NCBI RefSeq assembly: GCF_024171785.1
Contig: NZ_JAMTCK010000013.1
Location: 21,260 to 85,259 of the forward strand
DNA length: 64,000 nt
From: Goodfellowiella coeruleoviolacea
Lineage (GTDB): Bacteria; Actinomycetota; Actinomycetes; Mycobacteriales; Pseudonocardiaceae
Direction of reading: 5' to 3'
Within the stretch, counting starts at the first letter, position 1; every line of letters starts with the position of its first letter. Below are positions 25,501 to 33,582 of the stretch, one piece after another. A model generated the notes under the pieces. The model worked only from the letters and a program-made list of their open reading frames with translations, was not told the origin of the DNA and made no database searches. The position numbers and the translations under genes were made by a program.

Positions 25501-25754
25501 TAGCCGTCCCGGGTGGCCAGCGGGTCGAAGTCGGCGTCGGTCCGGCCGGAGGTGGCCGGCGGTGGCGTGGGCTGGCTGGACAGGACCGGCACATCGCGGG
25601 GATCGCGAGCCGGGTCGGCCGCCGACGCCGTGCCTGGGATCACCAGTGCTTCGACACCGGAAGCGGCCATCGCGAGCACGACGGCGAGCGCGACGCCGCG
25701 CCATCTTCGGCGCGGGCCCGAATGCGGGCGCGCGCGACCACGACGAGGAACCAA
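19515..25754 (-). CDS. Secreted YD-repeat/PA14 polymorphic toxin (Rhs/WapA type) with GIY-YIG-like tip
   Basis: About 2,079 residues from TTG 25754, preferred because GGGGG lies 6 nt upstream and a clean signal peptide follows (RRRWRGVALAVVLAMAASG...TASAAD); an earlier GTG at 25835 has no RBS. Two PA14 carbohydrate-binding-type domains lie near residues 628-771 and 1148-1275. YD repeats run from about 850 to 1900 (YDASGRV, YDDAGRVLE, YDAVGRLTEAW). The Rhs core RPYSPLLGRFLSVDP is near 1905, then a Gly/Ala-rich hydrophobic linker (1939-1970) and the tip (1934-2079). The tip has SYGYRIYDAKGNTYKYGITS, Arg in DARPKSQ and Glu in RLWENTRI, matching the order Tyr, Tyr-x-x-Gly, Arg, Glu of GIY-YIG nucleases. 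Expected to be exported, with the tip released into rival cells. The nuclease call is inference. Confidence 0.85.
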   Translation of the reverse strand: MVPRRGRARPHSGPRRRWRGVALAVVLAMAASGVEALVIPGTASAADPARDPRDVPVLSSQPTPPPATSGRTDADFDPLATRDGYAGSRFDPERSHVVSRSMFVEEWENPDGSRTLRQSSAPLNVKDETGNWQPVDTTLAKQDSSSRVRAKRHVLNPSVAAKANDPAVLAVEVDGGKASLAMEQAADRPATVDGDEATFTDVQPDTDLEYEVTASAVKETIVVKRQPAAGRSSWRFRLNTEGLTPELDGSGGVLLKDAAGVAKVTLPPIETWDSSGSDDRAPAMTGGTYTLDNANGQWTLTVSVDENWLRAPERKFPVYVDPTMSFGVVDSYAYRSDGYTCHNCGLRIGNSQAAGDTYFRSAFKVDYSPLFGKTVVGSRLDLTRVGGTTGSVKSWMTDLYHASSLDFNGIGGHAASTYVGDTGQFTGESLTGFIRYLVDRRDPDAWFMLVGTEQPGVWTYKHLDATLLVDVGSAPGAAPLTEPADNSTLTTTTPTLRVGAVSDGDGESVRYCFRVATGSDAKTGVVVESGCLDRPEWTVPSGVLQDGVAYTWQATTVANLTTTTPPWVGHFKIDQRIGDHGPSPTDSVGPVTVNLANGNVSTSVSSPSFTTVGGSAGLSFSYNSQQTDAKGLRASYYNDLNHNGAIDDGNEPTLVRTEPQVNVDWGTESPFAPALPADYFVVRWSGYFQAPETGTYLFAGVHDDKTTVWINNNQVYLGEGVSDVNWTQATGVALTKGQRVPIKVELAEIVGDARLRLFVKTTDDTTVPQQIVRSDWLYSEDLPALPQGWTLSADLDGQGGSYVSAQVTDQTVVLTDASGAKHTWTKASNGGYTPPTGEDGVLSLDNSGRVNLADGGEVFVFRSDGKLESQNSVADSRKPAALQNIYDGAPTRLKEIKDPVSGRSHVLHYNRPGDDCYGGVSRPDGADELPPTQMLCRISYWDNTETRIWYCGGTLCRVEDPGSENTDFGYNAGGQLDRVRDSLVNDWVAVDLAGRNNIAEVLTAISYDTSSGKPKATSVTSPAPAIGQPRPAHSYRYVGTGETQVDTAGLAPATGFSRKVTFDEAYRQLTDTDATGKTTRQEWNVKDQVVATIDAAGRKTTTIYDHADRQTDTYGPAPESCFAGLTPTAACASTVDHNHTGYDEGINGLAATYYANKDLSGAPVVYATGVGTADGSLVRNWGEGSPTTGVPADGFSLRLTGEIVFPQAGEYTLRVLADDGVRVWVDDRGVIDDWRDVAPTWREGKVNSDAAGAIKRIRVDFYDSVSLAQLELHWTTPSGAQEAVPGSQLKPRYGLTTSTTEDESDGVPNKVTRTRYTDNGLDPVYGLATATIADPNGLALTGTTSVETPGSGYLRQTGKTLPTGARTTYAHYGDTEARDNPCTAESDPANQGGLAKTTTAPNPASGNARVEERVYDASGRVVAESINGAWVCTRYDSRDRVVETTYPETSAAGKRTVTTDYKVGGDPLTTSVSDTSGTVTTKVDLLGRTVAYTDALGTRSETFYDLAGRVERETVQPPHAVDTLETTEYRYDDAGRVLETKFNTAVLATPSYDAAGELASVTYGNGTSLASIGKDKAGRTTSLTWKKPDGSQVVSAVGRSRSGTIVDESLAGVDARPGAPNYVYDAVGRLTEAWVPGHHYTYDFTSAASAQCPTGTQANAGANTNRMRLVDATASGTAETGYCYDAADRILATTGANAVTGIKYDDRGNTTEFTVNGATTYLGWDGADRNLTARSVGTKPEDAADVSYIRDATDRIIGRTAAQGDSAAPVVRYSYSASGDSADLVLADNKQVISRSIPLPGGVLWTGTIKDGKVVQQYDHPTVRGDICVSTDESGVQVGELRTYTPFGEPLKADGSVDPDAVPDNQTGQLDYGWLGQHQRPYEHAGALSLVQMGARPYSPLLGRFLSVDPVEGGSANDYDYVNGDPANETDLDGRNPAVGAGIGSIFGPAGAVIGAAVGLAIIAIPVARAAQSHAIPRPGAWQVKNRRSLSFKGKSYGYRIYDAKGNTYKYGITSGAVPDARPKSQLAKCQKVMKSPCKYKKYGPFPTRWQARLWENTRIMDYKRVHGVCPPGQRKSCR

Positions 25755-26065
25755 GTGAAGCCCCCTTGTTCCGACGCAGGCCCCGACTCCTGCGAGTGAC
25801 ACGCAAGCGCACAGAGGGTGACTGATCCGGATCACCGCAACCAGCGACCAAATGGAGTAAACACGGTTTTTACACGGTGATGATCACCACCCGGGATGGC
25901 TGTAACAAATCGTCCACAGTAGACCGACTGGTGGATCCCGTTGCCTGCCAACGGATGCAGCGGTAACGCGCGGCTCGACGTGATCGATCCGCAGGCCGAC
26001 GCCACTGGTTGTTCGGCAGCTCGCCCGGTGCGCCGGCCAGGGGCCCACGGGAGCGTGAGCAGGCC
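25755..26065. promoter_or_regulatory. Divergent promoter region between the Rhs toxin and SGNH genes
   Basis: 311 bp holding promoters for both genes. ACACGG is repeated at 25862-25867 and 25874-25879, followed by a GGTGATGATCACC palindromic stretch (25877-25889). TCGTCCACA at about 25908-25916 matches the loose actinobacterial DnaA-box consensus. No clear -10/-35 pair. Confidence 0.35.
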
Positions 26066-26890
26066 ATGATGACCAGAACCCGCGCCAGACTCGGCTTGGC
26101 CGCGGTTGTCCTCGCCATGTTGACCGGCCTGGTGGCGATCCAGCCGTCGGCTGCCTCGGCCTCGTCCGACGTCTCGCCCGACGCCTCGGCTGGCGTCTCG
26201 GCTGGCGTCTCGTCCACCGCCTCGGCCGAGGAGGTGACCGCGGCGTCGGGGCCCACCTGGTGCACGGACAAGTCCCGGCTCGTCGTGCTGGGCGACTCCG
26301 CCGCCACCGGCTACGGCACCACCGGCTATCCCGCTGACGTGCAGACCTACGTGCCCACCGAGAACGGCTGGGTGGCGAAGATGGCGCGCAACCTCGCGGG
26401 CTTCGGCACCGAGGTGACCAACCTGGCGCACAACGGCGCGCTGGTCGCCGACTACCTGCCCGGCGGGCGCTGGGCCGACACCACCAGCGCGGTCGCCCAG
26501 ATCCAGCAGTTACAGCCCAGCATGGTGATCGTCGAACTGGGCGGCAACGACTTCTACATCGACCGCGACCCCGAGGTCTTCGCCAGGCAGCTGCGTCAGC
26601 TGGTCGACTCGATCAAGGCCGCCGCCCCGAGCAGTTCCATCTTCCTGGTCAAGATCTGGGAGATCGGCCAGCGCGAGTCGCCCCGGGCGGTGCACACCTG
26701 GTCGGAGTACGGCGCCAAGATGCACGAGGTGGCTGTAGCCACCGGCGCTGGCCTGTCCGACCTCGCCCAGTACCTGCCGTCGCCGAACAACGACACCGCC
26801 GGGCTGTACCTGCCGGACCGCATTCACCTGAACAACGCCGGCAACCTGGTGGTGCACGGCGCGCTCTACACCTGGATGATCTCCTGCTGA
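26066..26890 (+). CDS. Secreted SGNH/GDSL hydrolase
   Basis: 274 residues. Signal peptide MMTRTRARLGLAAVVLAML...SAASA, then a low-complexity Ser/Ala/Val spacer from short DNA repeats (GTCTCGGCTGGC). The SGNH fold shows block I LVVLGDSAATGYG (nucleophile Ser), the Gly/Asn of block III in VIVELGGNDFY, and block V PDRIHLNNAGN (Asp and His of the triad). Such exported enzymes are esterases or lipases acting on acyl esters of glycans or lipids; substrate unknown. Divergent from the Rhs toxin gene. Confidence 0.88.
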   Translation: MMTRTRARLGLAAVVLAMLTGLVAIQPSAASASSDVSPDASAGVSAGVSSTASAEEVTAASGPTWCTDKSRLVVLGDSAATGYGTTGYPADVQTYVPTENGWVAKMARNLAGFGTEVTNLAHNGALVADYLPGGRWADTTSAVAQIQQLQPSMVIVELGGNDFYIDRDPEVFARQLRQLVDSIKAAAPSSSIFLVKIWEIGQRESPRAVHTWSEYGAKMHEVAVATGAGLSDLAQYLPSPNNDTAGLYLPDRIHLNNAGNLVVHGALYTWMISC

Positions 26891-27160
26891 TCAGCGGCTG
26901 AGACGGCACCGGGCCGGCATCGACGATGGCGGCTGGCCCGGTGTCCCGACTGGTGTGCGCGCATGGGCACGCTGCGGTGGTCCAGTGGCTGTCACCAGAT
27001 CGCCCGCACGCGCAACAGGGGTGACGGCAGGTGCGGGGATGCCGCGCTGCACCACTACCCACGCCCCACCCACCACGGGGCGAGCGTGCTGGGCAACGTG
27101 GTGTCCGTCCCCAGATCACGCCCCCACCCACCACGGGGGGCGAGCCCTGCTCCAGCCTAG

Positions 27161-27265
27161 TCGCGCCCCACCGCTGTCAACACCACCGCGACCGCGACTG
27201 TGGACAACCTGGTGCCCTGTGGACAACCCGGTTCTCGATCGAGTGATGTTGGCGGTGGGGCGCGA
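27161..27265. other. Two DnaA boxes inside a long inverted repeat
   Basis: TGTGGACAA, the reverse complement of the actinobacterial DnaA box TTGTCCACA, occurs perfectly at 27199-27207 and 27218-27226, same orientation, 19 bp apart. Flanking them, TCGCGCCCCACCGC (27161-27174) and its exact complement (27252-27265) form 14-bp arms. Just upstream, two G/C-rich imperfect hairpins of the form CGCCCC-ACCCACCAC-GGGGCG repeat at 27062-27082 and 27119-27142. No gene covers this stretch. Too small for oriC; a DnaA-binding or replication-modulating element is possible. Confidence 0.5.
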
Positions 27266-27283
27266 TCGGCGTGCTACCAACCC

Positions 27284-27376
27284 GGTCCGCAACCAGCCAG
27301 TCCGCACCCAGCCGGTCGGCAACCAGCCAGTCCGCAACCAACCGGGGCGCAACCAACCCGGTCCGCAACCAAAACC
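27284..27376. repeat. 15-bp tandem repeat
   Basis: Five contiguous 15-bp units (GGTCCGCAACCAGCC and variants, starts 27284, 27299, 27314, 27329, 27344) and a sixth, longer degenerate unit to about 27376. It is in the non-coding stretch 26891-27432 between the SGNH and membrane-protein genes. The variable positions suggest slippage plus drift. Confidence 0.8.
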
Positions 27377-27432
27377 GGGTTGCACCAACCCGTGGCTCTG
27401 TCCGGCCTGGCGTGGCTACCAGCCAACCAACC

Positions 27433-28809
27433 TCAGGGCAGCGGACAGGGCAGCGGGAAGTACCAGCCGTCCGGGTCGTGCCGCAGGGTCGCCTCGGGCT
27501 GTCCCTGGGCGCACGCGATCGTGGCGTCGGCGACCGTCTGGCCCCACGGGACGCCGCCCAACCGCCCGTACGGCGTCCGGTACTGATGCGCGACCCCGGC
27601 CAGCAGCACCAGGGCGACCGCGACCCGCACCACCGGGATGAGCCGGCGCCCGCGCAGTGCGTCCACCCCGGCGGCGACCGCCGCCAGCAGGAACAGACAC
27701 GGCGCCGCGCTGTAGCGCTGCCCGGCACCGAGCACCCCGGGCGCGTCCACGTGCAGCACCGGCGTCCAGTTCATCACCAGTTCCAGGCCCATGCTCACCG
27801 CGGCGCAGACCAGCGCGGCCACCGCCAGGAACCGCCGGGGTGCCAGTCCCGGTGCCAGCGCGGGTACCACCAGCACGACCACGACCAGCAGCGCCGCCAC
27901 CGCGGCCAGCAGGTGGAACCGCTGGTAGAGGGTCATCGCCCACTCCGGGCCGGCCACCGCCGACAGTGGCCCCCGGACCAGGGCGGAGACCGCGGCGGCC
28001 GGCAGGTCGGCCGGGGCGTCCGAGTACGGCGTGCGGGTGCTGCCGAGCACGGCCAGGGCCTGGAGCAGCAGTCCGGCCAGGAAACCGCAGCCGCCCCACC
28101 AGTCGCGGCGCGGCAACGCGAACCGCGCCACCGCGAGCGGGGTGAGGATCAGGGCGATGGGACTGGTCGTCGACGCCAGGAACAGCACGACCGCGGTCAG
28201 CACCTGCTGCCAGCGGTGCGCCGGCCGCCACAGCAGCACCCAGAACGCGCCGTAGAGCACGAACCAGTGCAGGTTGGTCAGGTTGTTGATGGTTTCCCAG
28301 TTGCCGGCCGGGATGACGATCACCAGGGCGGCCAGCGCCACCCGGATCGGGGTCGACCGCAGCACGCCCCGGGAGGCCGTGAACACCAGCAGGGCGATGC
28401 CGGCGCGCAACGCGGCCGCGCTGATCGCCAGTGCGGCGGCCGCCCAGGGCAGGGGCAGCAGCGCGACCAGGCCGGCCGCCAGGCGGGGGACCGAGTGCGA
28501 GTAGCCGCCGTAGGGGGTGATCAGGGTCGTGCCGAACGGCTGGGTGAGCGCGTCGACCAGGAAGCGGGCACCGTCCTCGGCCCAGACGTGGTTCAGCCGG
28601 GTCCGCCCGGCGGGGATCAGCAGCAGGTATGCGGTGGCCGCCAGGAACGCCAGCAGGAAGCGGCCGGTTCGACGTGGTCCGGCACTGGTCGCGGGGGCGG
28701 GGAAGACGGCGGCGGCCAGCCGCTCCCGCCATCCGATGAGCGGGGATAAGCCGGGTCTGGGCGGGTCGTCTGCCACCGCCTCGGTCCGACTGCTGTCCGT
28801 CGCTGTCAC
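27433..28809 (-). CDS. Polytopic membrane protein of unknown function
   Basis: 458 residues with a cytosolic N-terminus and about ten hydrophobic segments (FLLAFLAATAYLLLIPAG, LALAALVIVIPAGNW, LLAAVAALLVVVVLVVPAL and others). A first extracytoplasmic loop has WAEDGARFLVDALTQPFG, and the C-terminal domain ends DPDGWYFPLPCPLP. The loop with acidic residues after helix 1 is reminiscent of GT-C type glycosyltransferases, but I cannot assign a family. AAGGAGCTGCC precedes the ATG. Confidence 0.8.
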   Translation of the reverse strand: MTATDSSRTEAVADDPPRPGLSPLIGWRERLAAAVFPAPATSAGPRRTGRFLLAFLAATAYLLLIPAGRTRLNHVWAEDGARFLVDALTQPFGTTLITPYGGYSHSVPRLAAGLVALLPLPWAAAALAISAAALRAGIALLVFTASRGVLRSTPIRVALAALVIVIPAGNWETINNLTNLHWFVLYGAFWVLLWRPAHRWQQVLTAVVLFLASTTSPIALILTPLAVARFALPRRDWWGGCGFLAGLLLQALAVLGSTRTPYSDAPADLPAAAVSALVRGPLSAVAGPEWAMTLYQRFHLLAAVAALLVVVVLVVPALAPGLAPRRFLAVAALVCAAVSMGLELVMNWTPVLHVDAPGVLGAGQRYSAAPCLFLLAAVAAGVDALRGRRLIPVVRVAVALVLLAGVAHQYRTPYGRLGGVPWGQTVADATIACAQGQPEATLRHDPDGWYFPLPCPLP

Positions 28810-28926
28810 CGGCAGCTCCTTTTCAATTCACCCGTGTGGGGCGGAAAGGTAGCCGATGGGGTGAGGCGTCAGTTCACCGGATCTGGTTAAGGACAAGAGG
28901 TTCGCACGGCTAACGGTCCACAAGAG

Positions 28927-28961
28927 ACTGGGGCAGCCGGTGCGTGACCGACTGCCCCAGT
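28927..28961 (-). terminator. Terminator after uvrA
   Basis: ACTGGGGCAG (28927-28936) and CTGCCCCAGT (28952-28961) make a perfect 10-bp stem 30 nt beyond the uvrA stop on the minus strand, with no strong U-run, as is common for actinobacterial terminators. Confidence 0.7.
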
Positions 28962-28990
28962 CCAGCGAGTACCCCGTGCGGCGGGCCGGG

Positions 28991-31900
28991 TCAGCCGGCG
29001 ACGGCCTCCTCGATCACCGCGGCCTCGGCCGTGCCCAGTTCGGGCAGGCCGAGCATGGGCCGCAGGAACCGGCCGGTGTAGCTCTCCTCGACCTCGGCCA
29101 ACTCCTCCGGGGTGCCTTCGGCCAGCACCTCGCCACCGCCGGAGCCGCCCTCCGGGCCCATGTCGATGATCCAGTCCGACGTCTTGATCACGTCGAGGTT
29201 GTGCTCGATCACGATCACCGTGTTGCCCTTGTCGACCAGCCCGTTGATCACGCCGAGCAGCTTGCTGATGTCCTCGAAGTGCAGGCCGGTGGTGGGCTCG
29301 TCCAGGATGTAGACGGTCTTGCCGGTGGACCGCTTCTGCAGCTCGCTGGCCAGCTTCACGCGCTGCGCCTCACCGCCGGACAGGGTGGGCGCCGGCTGGC
29401 CCAGGCGCACGTAGCCCAGGCCCACGTCGACCAGGGTGCGCAGGTGGCGGTGGATGGCGTTGATCGGCTGGAAGAACTCGCACGCCTGCTCGATGGGCAT
29501 GTCGAGCACCTCGGCGATGGTCTTGCCCTTGTAGTGGACCTCCAGGGTCTCCCGGTTGTACCGGGCGCCCTTGCAGACCTCGCACGGCACGTACACGTCC
29601 GGCAGGAAGTTCATCTCGATCTTGATCGTGCCGTCGCCCGCGCACGCCTCGCAGCGCCCGCCCTTGACGTTGAACGAGAACCGGCCCGGCTGGTAGCCGC
29701 GCACCTTCGCCTCGGTGGTGGCCGCGAACAGCTTGCGGATGTGGTCGAACACGCCGGTGTAGGTGGCCGGGTTGGACCGGGGTGTGCGGCCGATCGGCGA
29801 CTGGTCGACCTGCACCAGCTTGTCCACGTGGTTGAGCCCGCGCACCCGGGTGTGCCGGCCGGGCACCTGGCGGGCGCCGTTGAGCTTGTTCGCCAGCACC
29901 GTGGCCAGGATGTCGTTGACCAGCGTGGACTTGCCCGAACCGGACACGCCGGTGACCGCGACCAGGCAACCCAGCGGGAAGGACACGTCGATGCCGCGCA
30001 GGTTGTTCTCGCGCGCGCCCACCACGGTGAGCTGGCGCTTGCGGTCGACCGGGCGGCGGGTGGCCGGCACCGGGATCTGCTTGCGGCCGGACAGGTAGGC
30101 GCCGGTCATCGACTCCCGGTTGGTCAGCAGCTTCTTGTACGGGCCGCTGTGCACCACCCTGCCGCCGTGCTCGCCCGCACCCGGGCCGATGTCGACCACC
30201 CAGTCCGAGGCGCGGACGGTGTCCTCGTCGTGCTCGACCACGATCAGGGTGTTGCCCAGGTCGCGCAGGCGGGTCAGGGTCTCGATCAGCCGGTGGTTGT
30301 CCCGCTGGTGCAGGCCGATGGACGGCTCGTCCAGCACGTAGAGCACGCCGACCAGGCCGGAGCCGATCTGGGTGGCCAGCCGGATGCGCTGGGCCTCACC
30401 ACCGGAGAGGGTGCCGGCGGCCCGGTTCAGCGACAGGTAGTCCAGGCCGACGTCGAGCAGGAAGCGCAGCCGGGCCTGGATCTCCTTGAGCACCGCGCCC
30501 GCGATCATCTGCTCGCGCGGCCCCAGCTCCAGGCCGTCGAGGAACTCGGCGCACTCGCGCACGCTCAGCGCGCACACCTCGGCGATGGACAGCTCACCCT
30601 CGGTGCGGTGCGCCAGGGTGACCGCCAGGATCTCCGGCTTGAGCCGGGTGCCCTGGCAGGCCGGGCAGGGCACCTCCCGCATGTAGCCCTCGTACTTCTC
30701 CCGCATGTACTCGGACTCGGTCTGCTCCTGGCGCCGCTCCAGGAACGGGATCACGCCCTCGAAGTTGGCGTAGTAGGAGCGCTGCCGGCCGTAGCGGTTG
30801 CGGTAGCGGACGTGCACCTGCTCGTCGACGCCGTGCAGCACGGCCTTCTGCACCTTGGTGGGCAGCTGCCGCCACGGGGTGTCCATGCGGAAGCCGATGG
30901 TCTCGGCCAGCGACTCCAGCAGCCGGGTGAAGTACTCGGCGGTCTGGCCGCCGGCCCACGGCGCGATCGCGCCGTCGGCCAGGGACAGCTCCGGGTCGGG
31001 CACGACCAGCTCCGGGTCGACCTCCTTGCGCACGCCGATGCCGGTGCACTCGGGGCAGGCGCCGTAGGGGGCGTTGAACGAGAACGAGCGCGGCTCCAGG
31101 TCCTCCACGGCCAGCGGGTGGCCGTTGGGGCAGGCCAGGTTCTCGGAGAAGCCCCGCTCGCGGTGCGGGTCGTCCTCGGGCAGGTCGACGAACTCCAGCA
31201 CGACCAGGCCGTCGGCCAGGCGCAGCGCGGTCTCCACCGAGTCGGTGAGCCGCTGCTTGGCGCTGGCCTTGACGGCGAGCCGGTCGATCACCACGGCGAT
31301 GTGGTGCTTCTCCTGCTTCTTCAGCTTGGGCGGCTCGGACAGCGGGTAGGTCTGGCCGTCGACCCGGGCCCGGGAGTAGCCCTGCGTCTGGAGCTGGGCG
31401 AACAGGTCCACGTACTCGCCCTTGCGGCCCCGCACGATCGGGGCGAGCACCTGGAAGCGGGTGCCCGGCTCCATGGCCAGCACCTGGTCGACGATCTGCT
31501 GCGGGGTCTGCCGGCTGATCGGCTCGCCGCAGGTGGGGCAGTGCGGCTTGCCGGCCCTGGCGTAGAGCAGCCGCAGGTAGTCGTAGACCTCGGTGATGGT
31601 GCCCACGGTCGAGCGCGGGTTGCGGCTGGTCGACTTCTGGTCGATCGACACGGCCGGCGACAGGCCCTCGATGAAGTCCACGTCCGGCTTGTCCATCTGG
31701 CCGAGGAACTGTCGGGCGTAGGCCGACAGCGACTCCACGTAACGCCGCTGTCCCTCGGCGAAGATGGTGTCAAAGGCCAGGCTGGACTTGCCTGAACCGG
31801 ACAGCCCGGTGAACACGATCAGGCTGTCCCTCGGCAGGTCGAGATCAACGCTGCGCAGGTTGTGCTCGCGGGCGCCGCGAACGACAAGGCGGTCGGCCAC
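28991..31900 (-). CDS. uvrA: Excinuclease ABC subunit A
   Basis: 969 residues, the standard length. UvrA is the damage-recognising ATPase of nucleotide excision repair and loads UvrB. Visible: first Walker [16 protein letters not shown] (near 31-45), the CPxC-type zinc motif around CPNGHP...CPECTG, first signature [16 protein letters not shown], second Walker [18 protein letters not shown], zinc finger CEACAGDG...CEVCKG, second signature [16 protein letters not shown] and Walker [14 protein letters not shown] start with GAAGGGA upstream. A LexA-type box lies about 90 bp upstream. Confidence 0.98.
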   Translation of the reverse strand: MADRLVVRGAREHNLRSVDLDLPRDSLIVFTGLSGSGKSSLAFDTIFAEGQRRYVESLSAYARQFLGQMDKPDVDFIEGLSPAVSIDQKSTSRNPRSTVGTITEVYDYLRLLYARAGKPHCPTCGEPISRQTPQQIVDQVLAMEPGTRFQVLAPIVRGRKGEYVDLFAQLQTQGYSRARVDGQTYPLSEPPKLKKQEKHHIAVVIDRLAVKASAKQRLTDSVETALRLADGLVVLEFVDLPEDDPHRERGFSENLACPNGHPLAVEDLEPRSFSFNAPYGACPECTGIGVRKEVDPELVVPDPELSLADGAIAPWAGGQTAEYFTRLLESLAETIGFRMDTPWRQLPTKVQKAVLHGVDEQVHVRYRNRYGRQRSYYANFEGVIPFLERRQEQTESEYMREKYEGYMREVPCPACQGTRLKPEILAVTLAHRTEGELSIAEVCALSVRECAEFLDGLELGPREQMIAGAVLKEIQARLRFLLDVGLDYLSLNRAAGTLSGGEAQRIRLATQIGSGLVGVLYVLDEPSIGLHQRDNHRLIETLTRLRDLGNTLIVVEHDEDTVRASDWVVDIGPGAGEHGGRVVHSGPYKKLLTNRESMTGAYLSGRKQIPVPATRRPVDRKRQLTVVGARENNLRGIDVSFPLGCLVAVTGVSGSGKSTLVNDILATVLANKLNGARQVPGRHTRVRGLNHVDKLVQVDQSPIGRTPRSNPATYTGVFDHIRKLFAATTEAKVRGYQPGRFSFNVKGGRCEACAGDGTIKIEMNFLPDVYVPCEVCKGARYNRETLEVHYKGKTIAEVLDMPIEQACEFFQPINAIHRHLRTLVDVGLGYVRLGQPAPTLSGGEAQRVKLASELQKRSTGKTVYILDEPTTGLHFEDISKLLGVINGLVDKGNTVIVIEHNLDVIKTSDWIIDMGPEGGSGGGEVLAEGTPEELAEVEESYTGRFLRPMLGLPELGTAEAAVIEEAVAG

Positions 31901-31984
31901 TGGGGTCCCTTCGGCTTTTGTTGGGCGAGTCCGGCCAGGTCAGAGCTGGATGACTGGCGACGTGGCGCACGGTGATCCATTCCC

Positions 31985-31998
31985 CGAACAGACGTTCG
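31985..31998. promoter_or_regulatory. LexA/SOS box upstream of uvrA
   Basis: CGAACAGACGTTCG fits the Gram-positive SOS consensus CGAAC-N4-GTTCG with both arms perfect, 85-98 bp before the uvrA start. LexA repression of uvrA with induction by DNA damage is the expected meaning. Confidence 0.7.
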
Positions 31999-32164
31999 AA
32001 CACCTTACTCGCTGCTGACCGCCGGGGTGGCGGCGGTCCGGGGTGCGACAGGTGTCTCGCGCCGGGATCGGCCTGGAGCCATGCTAGGACCACCCACCGA
32101 CAACAACGGACCGACCGGCGTCCAGATTCCCGCCGGCCGGTCCCCCAGTTCGGTGTGCCGCTGG

Positions 32165-33460
32165 TCACGCCCTCGTCGAGACCAGGTCCGCGTCCCGCGT
32201 CTCCCTGGTCGTCACGAACACCACCAGGCTGATCAGGCACAGCACCGCCAGGTACCAGGGGTACCAGGTGCCGGCGCGGTCACCCAGCCACTGGATCACG
32301 TACGGCGCGGTTCCGCCGAACAGGGCCACGGTCAGCGCGTAGGGCAGGCCGATGCCGGCGGTGCGCACCTCGGTCGGGAACATCTCGGCCATGGCGGTCG
32401 GGGCGACCGCGCCGTAGCAGGCGAACAGGCCCAGTCCACCGGCCATGGCCACGAACAGCGCCCACGGCGAGGTGTTGATCAGCAGGAACAGCGGCGCGGC
32501 CAGCAGCACGAACCCGCCGGCGAACACGATCAGCAGTGGCCGCCGCCCGATCCGGTCGGACAGCGCGCCCAGCAGCGGCAGCACCCCGATGAACAGCACC
32601 TGCGCCGCGATGCCCGCCCAGTCCGCGCCAACCGCGGGCACGCCCACCTGCTTGGCGTAGGTGGGCAGGTAGACGGCGAACGTGTAATAGGCGGTGGTGG
32701 CACCGAGGGTGAACCCGACCACCCGCAGCACGGCCACGGGGTGCCGGCGCAGCACCTCGGCGGTGGGCCGGGCCACCCGCTGGTCCTTGCTGGCCAGGAA
32801 CGCCTCGGTCTCGGCCAGGGTGCGCCGCAGGTACAGCCCGTACACGCCGAGCAGCGCGCCGATCACGAACGGGATGCGCCAGCCCCAGTCGGCCACGGCG
32901 TCGGCGCCGAGCAGGCCGATCAGCACCGGGGACAGCAGCGAGGCCAGCAGGGTGCCGGTGGCGTTGCTGATGTAGAGGAAGCTGCCGTAGAAGCCGCGCC
33001 GGTTGGCCGGGGCGAGTTCGGCCAGGTAGGTGGCGCTGGCGGCGAACTCACCACCGGTGGACAGACCCTGGGCGATCCGGGCGGTCACCAGCAGCACCGG
33101 CGCCAGCAGCCCGATCTGCGCGTAGGTCGGCGAGATCGCGATCAGCAGGCTGCCGCCGGCCATCAGCACCACGGACAGGGTCATGCCGGCGCGGCGGCCG
33201 TGCCGGTCGGTGAACGCCGCCAGCAGCGCGCCGCCCAGCGGGCGGAAGAAGAACCCGACCGCGAAGATCGCCAACGCGCTGAGCAGCGCGGTCGCCCCGC
33301 TGCCCCCGGCGAAGAACTGCTTGGAGAAGTAGCCGGCGAAGATCGCGTAGACGTTCCAGTCGAACCACTCCAGGCCGTTGCCGATGGCCGCGGCCGTCAG
33401 CGCGCGCACCCGACCCGGCCTGGCCGTGGCCGTTTCGACTGGTTGGGATGTTTCTGTCAT
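32165..33460 (-). CDS. MFS transporter, metabolite:H+ symporter (MHS) type
   Basis: 431 residues, twelve predicted membrane helices. The N-terminal start VRALTAAAIGNGLEWFDWNVYAIF and FADRHGRRAGMTLSVVLMAGG-type loop 2-3 motif are typical of the MHS subfamily (shikimate, alpha-ketoglutarate, proline/betaine symporters), as is RIAQGLSTGGEFAASATYLAE. The substrate cannot be read from sequence. ATG 33460 follows GGAGC. Divergent from the gene at 33583. Confidence 0.9.
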   Translation of the reverse strand: MTETSQPVETATARPGRVRALTAAAIGNGLEWFDWNVYAIFAGYFSKQFFAGGSGATALLSALAIFAVGFFFRPLGGALLAAFTDRHGRRAGMTLSVVLMAGGSLLIAISPTYAQIGLLAPVLLVTARIAQGLSTGGEFAASATYLAELAPANRRGFYGSFLYISNATGTLLASLLSPVLIGLLGADAVADWGWRIPFVIGALLGVYGLYLRRTLAETEAFLASKDQRVARPTAEVLRRHPVAVLRVVGFTLGATTAYYTFAVYLPTYAKQVGVPAVGADWAGIAAQVLFIGVLPLLGALSDRIGRRPLLIVFAGGFVLLAAPLFLLINTSPWALFVAMAGGLGLFACYGAVAPTAMAEMFPTEVRTAGIGLPYALTVALFGGTAPYVIQWLGDRAGTWYPWYLAVLCLISLVVFVTTRETRDADLVSTRA

Positions 33461-33582
33461 TCATTGCTCCACAAGTCGGGCTCTGCCCGCCATTCGTGTC
33501 CGACGGGCCTACCAGGAGTTGGCCGAGCCTCCTACGCTGGAGTGAGCCACCCAACCACGCCACAACGCCCGGGGGTAGGCAG

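Noticed and set aside
25391..25825. Arg-rich plus-strand frames opposite the Rhs signal-peptide region
   Set aside because: Compositional artefacts with no RBS; the toxin start and signal peptide lie on the other strand.
27271..28749. A 492-codon plus-strand frame opposite the polytopic membrane protein
   Set aside because: Gln/Arg/Gly-rich antisense frame without RBS or motifs; the minus-strand gene has membrane helices and an RBS.
28940..31795. A 951-codon open frame on the plus strand opposite uvrA
   Set aside because: Codon-position bias of a high-GC gene opens the antisense frame; its product is His/Gln/Val-rich with no known motif, and uvrA is certain.
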